A DNA stretch of 38,032 nucleotides, from the NCBI GenBank assembly GCA_024689985.1, contig JAILCZ010000124.1:1-38032 (forward strand), in the 5' to 3' direction. Every line of letters begins with the position of its first letter. Position 1 is the first letter of the stretch. A program made the position numbers and the translations under genes. This stretch comes from Bacteroidales bacterium. GTDB lineage: Bacteria; Bacteroidota; Bacteroidia; Bacteroidales; UBA932. The notes under the pieces were generated by a model. That model was given only the letters and a program-made list of their open reading frames with translations, had not been told where the DNA came from and searched no databases. Shown in pieces: positions 34,917 through 38,032 of the stretch.

Positions 34917-35056
34917 GTATATAAAACGAACTTAACAAGGTACGCGTCTCACAGTCACCTGTTTGCCGTGCACCGAGGACGAATATACCAAGTTTTTAAC
35001 CTAATGACCAAATGGATTCAACCAAAAGACAACAATTTTCCCCAAAAGACGATTTT

Positions 35057-35968
35057 CTAACTATTTCTATATTCTGACGGAGTCATTCCAGTATGAGCCT
35101 TGAAAAACTTGTAGAAAACGGACTGATTCGAGAAATGAAGCCTATAGACAATCTGTTTAATGGAGATGTCCGAGTATTTGAGAAGGTTCTTCGCTTCGAG
35201 GACGACGAAGGAATCTATCCACTCCGGAGCAGAGCGGCCGCTGATGTTCTTGATGATCTTTGACAGATACTTCGGAGTGATGCAGAGCTTTTCCGCATAG
35301 AATGTCACGTTCCTCTCGGTATTGTGATACTCGGTGACGAGGCGCAGGAACTGATCCAGCACCATCTTGTTCCTGGCCGAAGGAGCCGACACGCTCTGCT
35401 TGGCGGCAGAAATAGCCTGTGCCCAGACAGAAGCCAGCAGATACAGAACCGAAGAAAGCAGGGATGCCACCGAATCCTTCTTGTTAGGAATGTCCGATGT
35501 AAGCAGGTCTGCCGCAAGGTCCAGATACTTGGCACTCACCCTGAGGCTGTCCCCTTTCAGGCGGATGCAGGGATTGTTGAACACAATCATACTCTCGTTG
35601 AAGAGATGATTGAAGTCCAGACGGAGGCTCGACATAAATTCGCGTGAGACCGCTATCATAAAGAAACGGAATTTCTCCAGGTCGGCGAGTTTCATCTCGG
35701 ATACCCTGATGATATTGCCAGGGACGCTGAAGATAAGGGTGTTTTCCTTTAATTCAAATGTATTGAGATTCAGGTCCAGGCTGAAATGTCCCTTCAGACA
35801 AAAAATGGCAATGTAACCGTCAAAACGACAGGGATATCTGAACATTTTCAGGCTCCTGTCATACCTGAAATCCGCGATGAAGAAGTCATCACCCAGACCC
35901 GCAACCGACTCGCCCGGGAAGAGGGCTTTCAGCTTGCTGATATTCAGGGTCTGCATCAAATCTTCCAT
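35057..35968 (-). CDS. AraC-family transcriptional regulator
   Basis: 303 residues. The N-terminal 180 residues are cupin-like effector-domain material (FDGYIAIFCLKGHFSLDLN, TLIFSVPGNIIRV). The C-terminal 100 carry two AraC helix-turn-helix units: VTFYAEKLCITPKYLSKIIKNISG and ISIKQIVYRLHFSNQSVFYKFFKAHTGMTPSEYR. It is transcribed away from the TolC-type efflux operon across a 223-base region with repeats that could be its sites, and a terminator separates it from the sugar operon downstream. I infer control of the efflux genes and of itself. The inducer is unknown. Confidence 0.9.
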   Translation of the reverse strand: MEDLMQTLNISKLKALFPGESVAGLGDDFFIADFRYDRSLKMFRYPCRFDGYIAIFCLKGHFSLDLNLNTFELKENTLIFSVPGNIIRVSEMKLADLEKFRFFMIAVSREFMSSLRLDFNHLFNESMIVFNNPCIRLKGDSLRVSAKYLDLAADLLTSDIPNKKDSVASLLSSVLYLLASVWAQAISAAKQSVSAPSARNKMVLDQFLRLVTEYHNTERNVTFYAEKLCITPKYLSKIIKNISGRSAPEWIDSFVVLEAKNLLKYSDISIKQIVYRLHFSNQSVFYKFFKAHTGMTPSEYRNS

Positions 35969-36031
35969 AACTTTTAGTTTAAGGATTCTACGATTTTATA
36001 ATAAAATTCAATACTACCAAGGTAAAAATGG

Positions 36032-36064
36032 GCAAAAATTCGACCTTTTGCAAATTTTCGACCT
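36032..36064. promoter_or_regulatory. Direct repeat, candidate AraC-type operator
   Basis: GCAAAAATTCGACCT (36032-36046) and GCAAATTTTCGACCT (36050-36064), 13 of 15 identical, spaced 18 bases start to start. AraC-family proteins usually bind tandem half-sites. The pair lies about 65-95 bases from the regulator's start and 90 bases before the efflux promoter. Confidence 0.55.
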
Positions 36065-36120
36065 AAAAAGTATCAAAAATGACAATCCCGGGGGCAACAT
36101 CTTTGCAGTCAAATTCTGCC

Positions 36121-36158
36121 GGTACGAATAGTATCGTATACAAAGAATTATTCGTACC
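36121..36158. promoter_or_regulatory. Inverted repeat overlapping the tolC promoter
   Basis: GGTACGAATA (36121-36130) and TATTCGTACC (36149-36158) are perfect 10-base inverted arms around 18 bases. The right arm overlaps the putative -7 element, as expected for an operator that blocks RNA polymerase. Confidence 0.55.
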
Positions 36159-36162
36159 TTTA
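36155..36162 (+). promoter_or_regulatory. Possible -7 element for the efflux operon
   Basis: TACCTTTA, one mismatch to TAnnTTTG and the same octamer as at serC, 30 bases before the TolC-type gene's ATG. No clear -33 box. Confidence 0.4.
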
Positions 36163-36191
36163 ATAGGAATTATGGAATAATTTATACCATT

Positions 36192-37718
36192 ATGAAGTCA
36201 CTAACTAAGATTCTGACCATCCTCGTAACACTGGCAGCGATGCCATCAGCAGCAAAGGCTCAGCAGACTCTGACCCTTGAAGACTGCCGAAAGATGGCCA
36301 TTGAGAACAACCAGGACGTCCAGCAGGCCCGCACGAAAGTCGAAATGGCGGGATATGACAGACAGATCGCTTTCTCCAATTATCTTCCGAACATATCGGC
36401 CACAGGTGCCTATATGTACAACTCGGAGAACATCAACCTCATCAGCGAAGATATGGGCACGATGCTGTCCAATCTAGGGACCGGAGTGCAGGGCAACCTA
36501 ACCCAGACTATGACCCAGCTGATGACGGCAATCCAGTCCAATCCTCAGGCGGCCCTCGAGTATGTGAACAGCCCTATGTGGCAGACCGTACTCGGAGCCC
36601 TGTCGCAGACAGACGTGTCCACTGCCCTCAATTCACTCGGTGCAGAGATGCAGAAGAGCTTCGAGGTGGACATAGAGAACGTGTTCATCGCAGGAGTATC
36701 CCTCCAGCAGCCAGTCTTTATGGGCGGCAAGATCATCGCGGCAAACAAGATCGCACGCCTCGCCGAAGAACTCGCCAAGGCTCAGTACGACACGAAATAT
36801 CAGCAGACAATAATTGACGTCGACCAGGCTTACTGGCAGGCGGTTTCGGTAGCGGCGAAGAAGAGACTCGCCGAATCCTACGCCGACCTCCTCCATAAGA
36901 TGGAGAAAGATGTCGAAATCACCATAGCTGAAGGAGTTGCGACTGAATCCGACGCCCTCAACATCAAGGTGAAAGCCAACGAGGCTGATATGCTCCTCAC
37001 CAAGGCCACAGGCGGACTGAAGCTCTCCAAGATGCTTCTCTGCAAGCTCGTAGGCCTCGACCTCAACTCCGATATCGTCCTCGCTGACGAAGCCCTGGAC
37101 GCCATCCCTGTCCCTCAGCTCGGAGCGGAGAAACCGATTGAAGACATCTGGGCAGACAGGTCCGAGACAAGGAGCCTCGACCTCGCCAGCCAGATCTACG
37201 ACGGCAAGGTAGCAGTGGCAAGGGCAGATATGATGCCTAAGGTTGCCCTGATGGCAAATTACCTTATGAGCAACCCTAACCCGTACAACGGATTCCAGAA
37301 GGAATGGGGCGGAATGTTCAACGCCGGCGTAGTGGTCAACATCCCTATATTCCACGGATTCAACGCCCTCAACAAGACCAGGAAGGCCAAGGCAGAGGCA
37401 ACGCTCTACCGCAGCCAGTATGAGAATGCGAAGAATCTCATCAATCTCCAGGTAAGCCAGCTCCGCGAACAGCAGGGCGAAGCAGTGGAGAAGCTCGTGA
37501 TGGCGGAGAACAACCTCAAGCACGCCGAGGAGAACCTCAGGGTAGCTACGCTTGGCTTCGAGAACGGAGTCGTCAGCACGACGGTAGCAATGGGAGCCCA
37601 GACAGCCTGGCTGAAGGCTCATTCAGAATACATTGACGCAGGCATAGAGTTGCAGATGACCAACAGCAACCTCAACAAAGCAGAGGGCAACCTCAAGTCA
37701 GACATTGATGAAAAATAA
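36192..37718 (+). CDS. TolC-family outer membrane efflux protein
   Basis: 508 residues. Signal peptide ends PSAAKAQ (cleavage near residue 23), followed by TLTLEDCRKMAIENNQDVQQAR, the usual first helix of outer membrane efflux proteins. Two repeat halves with long amphipathic helices follow (for example KYQQTIIDVDQAYWQAV, and ENAKNLINLQVSQLREQQGEAVEKLVMAENN), and GVVSTTVAMGAQTAWLKA in the second half. It forms the trimeric outer membrane channel of a tripartite pump. A region at about 90-145 rich in Gln/Asn/Thr (TQTMTQLMTAIQSNPQ) looks like an insertion relative to TolC. The membrane fusion protein gene follows after 12 bases. Confidence 0.93.
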   Translation: MKSLTKILTILVTLAAMPSAAKAQQTLTLEDCRKMAIENNQDVQQARTKVEMAGYDRQIAFSNYLPNISATGAYMYNSENINLISEDMGTMLSNLGTGVQGNLTQTMTQLMTAIQSNPQAALEYVNSPMWQTVLGALSQTDVSTALNSLGAEMQKSFEVDIENVFIAGVSLQQPVFMGGKIIAANKIARLAEELAKAQYDTKYQQTIIDVDQAYWQAVSVAAKKRLAESYADLLHKMEKDVEITIAEGVATESDALNIKVKANEADMLLTKATGGLKLSKMLLCKLVGLDLNSDIVLADEALDAIPVPQLGAEKPIEDIWADRSETRSLDLASQIYDGKVAVARADMMPKVALMANYLMSNPNPYNGFQKEWGGMFNAGVVVNIPIFHGFNALNKTRKAKAEATLYRSQYENAKNLINLQVSQLREQQGEAVEKLVMAENNLKHAEENLRVATLGFENGVVSTTVAMGAQTAWLKAHSEYIDAGIELQMTNSNLNKAEGNLKSDIDEK

Positions 37719-37730
37719 AAAATAACAGAT

Positions 37731-38032
37731 ATGAAACAGCAGCAGAATTACAATCTCGTTATCGGATTGCTTGCACTCATCGGAATCATCCTCACAATCG
37801 CAGTAATCGGTTACATCGTATCAAAGCCTAAACCGCTCGTCCTCCAGGGCGAGGCTGAAGCCAGCGAATACAGAGTTTCCGGTATGGTACCGGGCCGTGT
37901 CGAGACCCTCTTCGTAAAGCAGGGCGACAAGGTGCAGAAGGGCGACACCGTCGCTTACATCCGTTCATATCAGGTTCAGGCCAAGATGGCCCAGGCTACA
38001 TCCGTAAAGGCTGCAGCCCAGGCTCAGAGCGC
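37731..38032 (+). CDS. HlyD-family membrane fusion protein (partial, 3' cut)
   Basis: 100 complete codons before the window ends. A short cytoplasmic start (MKQQQNYN), one membrane helix LVIGLLALIGIILTIAVIGYIV, then the first part of the biotinyl-lipoyl-like domain: YRVSGMVPGRVETLFVKQGDKVQKGDTVAYI, followed by the start of a coiled-coil hairpin. Membrane fusion proteins bridge an inner membrane pump to a TolC channel. The type of pump (ABC, MFS or RND) is not visible. The gene is 12 bases after the TolC-type gene and belongs to the same operon. Confidence 0.88.
   Translation, partial: MKQQQNYNLVIGLLALIGIILTIAVIGYIVSKPKPLVLQGEAEASEYRVSGMVPGRVETLFVKQGDKVQKGDTVAYIRSYQVQAKMAQATSVKAAAQAQS

Noticed and set aside
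34833-35060. 75-codon plus-strand ORF between the transporter and the AraC-family gene
   Set aside because: It runs through the regulator's terminator hairpin and past its stop codon and has no recognisable feature.
36633-37622. 329-codon open frame antisense to the TolC-type gene
   Set aside because: Same reasoning: His/Leu/Val-rich composition typical of antisense shadows, no start context or motif.

Overview
The window looks like chromosomal DNA from a member of the Bacteroidales (phylum Bacteroidota). The evidence is several promoter-like sites of the TTTG-N20-TAnnTTTG type, no convincing Shine-Dalgarno sequences, family-typical gene neighbourhoods (cmk-ispH, serC-serA-DUF1015, DUF3127, pRiA4b ORF-3-like protein) and lipoprotein or Sec signals ending in SAQ/YSQ. 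Family or genus cannot be assigned from sequence alone. No tRNA, rRNA, CRISPR array, transposase or integrase was seen.

Layout. 1-1.9 kb: a CotH-kinase-like lipoprotein and a DUF1573 protein. 2-3.1 kb: alanine dehydrogenase, facing efp across a shared hairpin. 3.2-5.4 kb (minus): cmk-ispH, with efp behind its own promoter. 5.5-12 kb (plus): a tightly spaced run of a sigma-54-type response regulator without a DNA-binding domain, a secreted protein, an M16 peptidase, an O-methyltransferase, dnaX and lptB. 12-16.9 kb (minus): DUF308 membrane protein, dnaG and metG. 17-19.5 kb (plus): fhs and a PHP phosphatase, converging on recQ. 21.9-23 kb: an FKBP lipoprotein and an SSB-like DUF3127 protein. 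23-24.5 kb (minus): an acidic-tailed pRiA4b-type protein and miaA. 24.6-29.5 kb (plus): an IMPACT-family protein, pyrB, and the serine-biosynthesis cluster serC-serA-DUF1015, ended by a strong terminator.

29.6-32.4 kb is different: an AT-rich accessory segment with its own promoter. It carries three tandem paralogues of an unrecognised secreted protein. A short membrane-peptide ORF, or a decayed piece of one, lies next to each paralogue and after the last. 32.5-34.8 kb (minus): a FucP-type sugar transporter and a ROK sugar kinase. 35-38 kb: an AraC-family regulator divergent from a TolC/membrane-fusion efflux operon that runs off the window. The shared intergenic region holds a direct repeat and a 10-bp inverted repeat that look like operators.

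The strongest global signal is avoidance of the tetranucleotide CATG. By eye I count 6 sites in about 35 kb of backbone, where about 137 would be expected at random, against 8 sites in the 2.9-kb accessory segment. This marks the segment as recently acquired and suggests long-term selection or mutational bias against CATG in the host.
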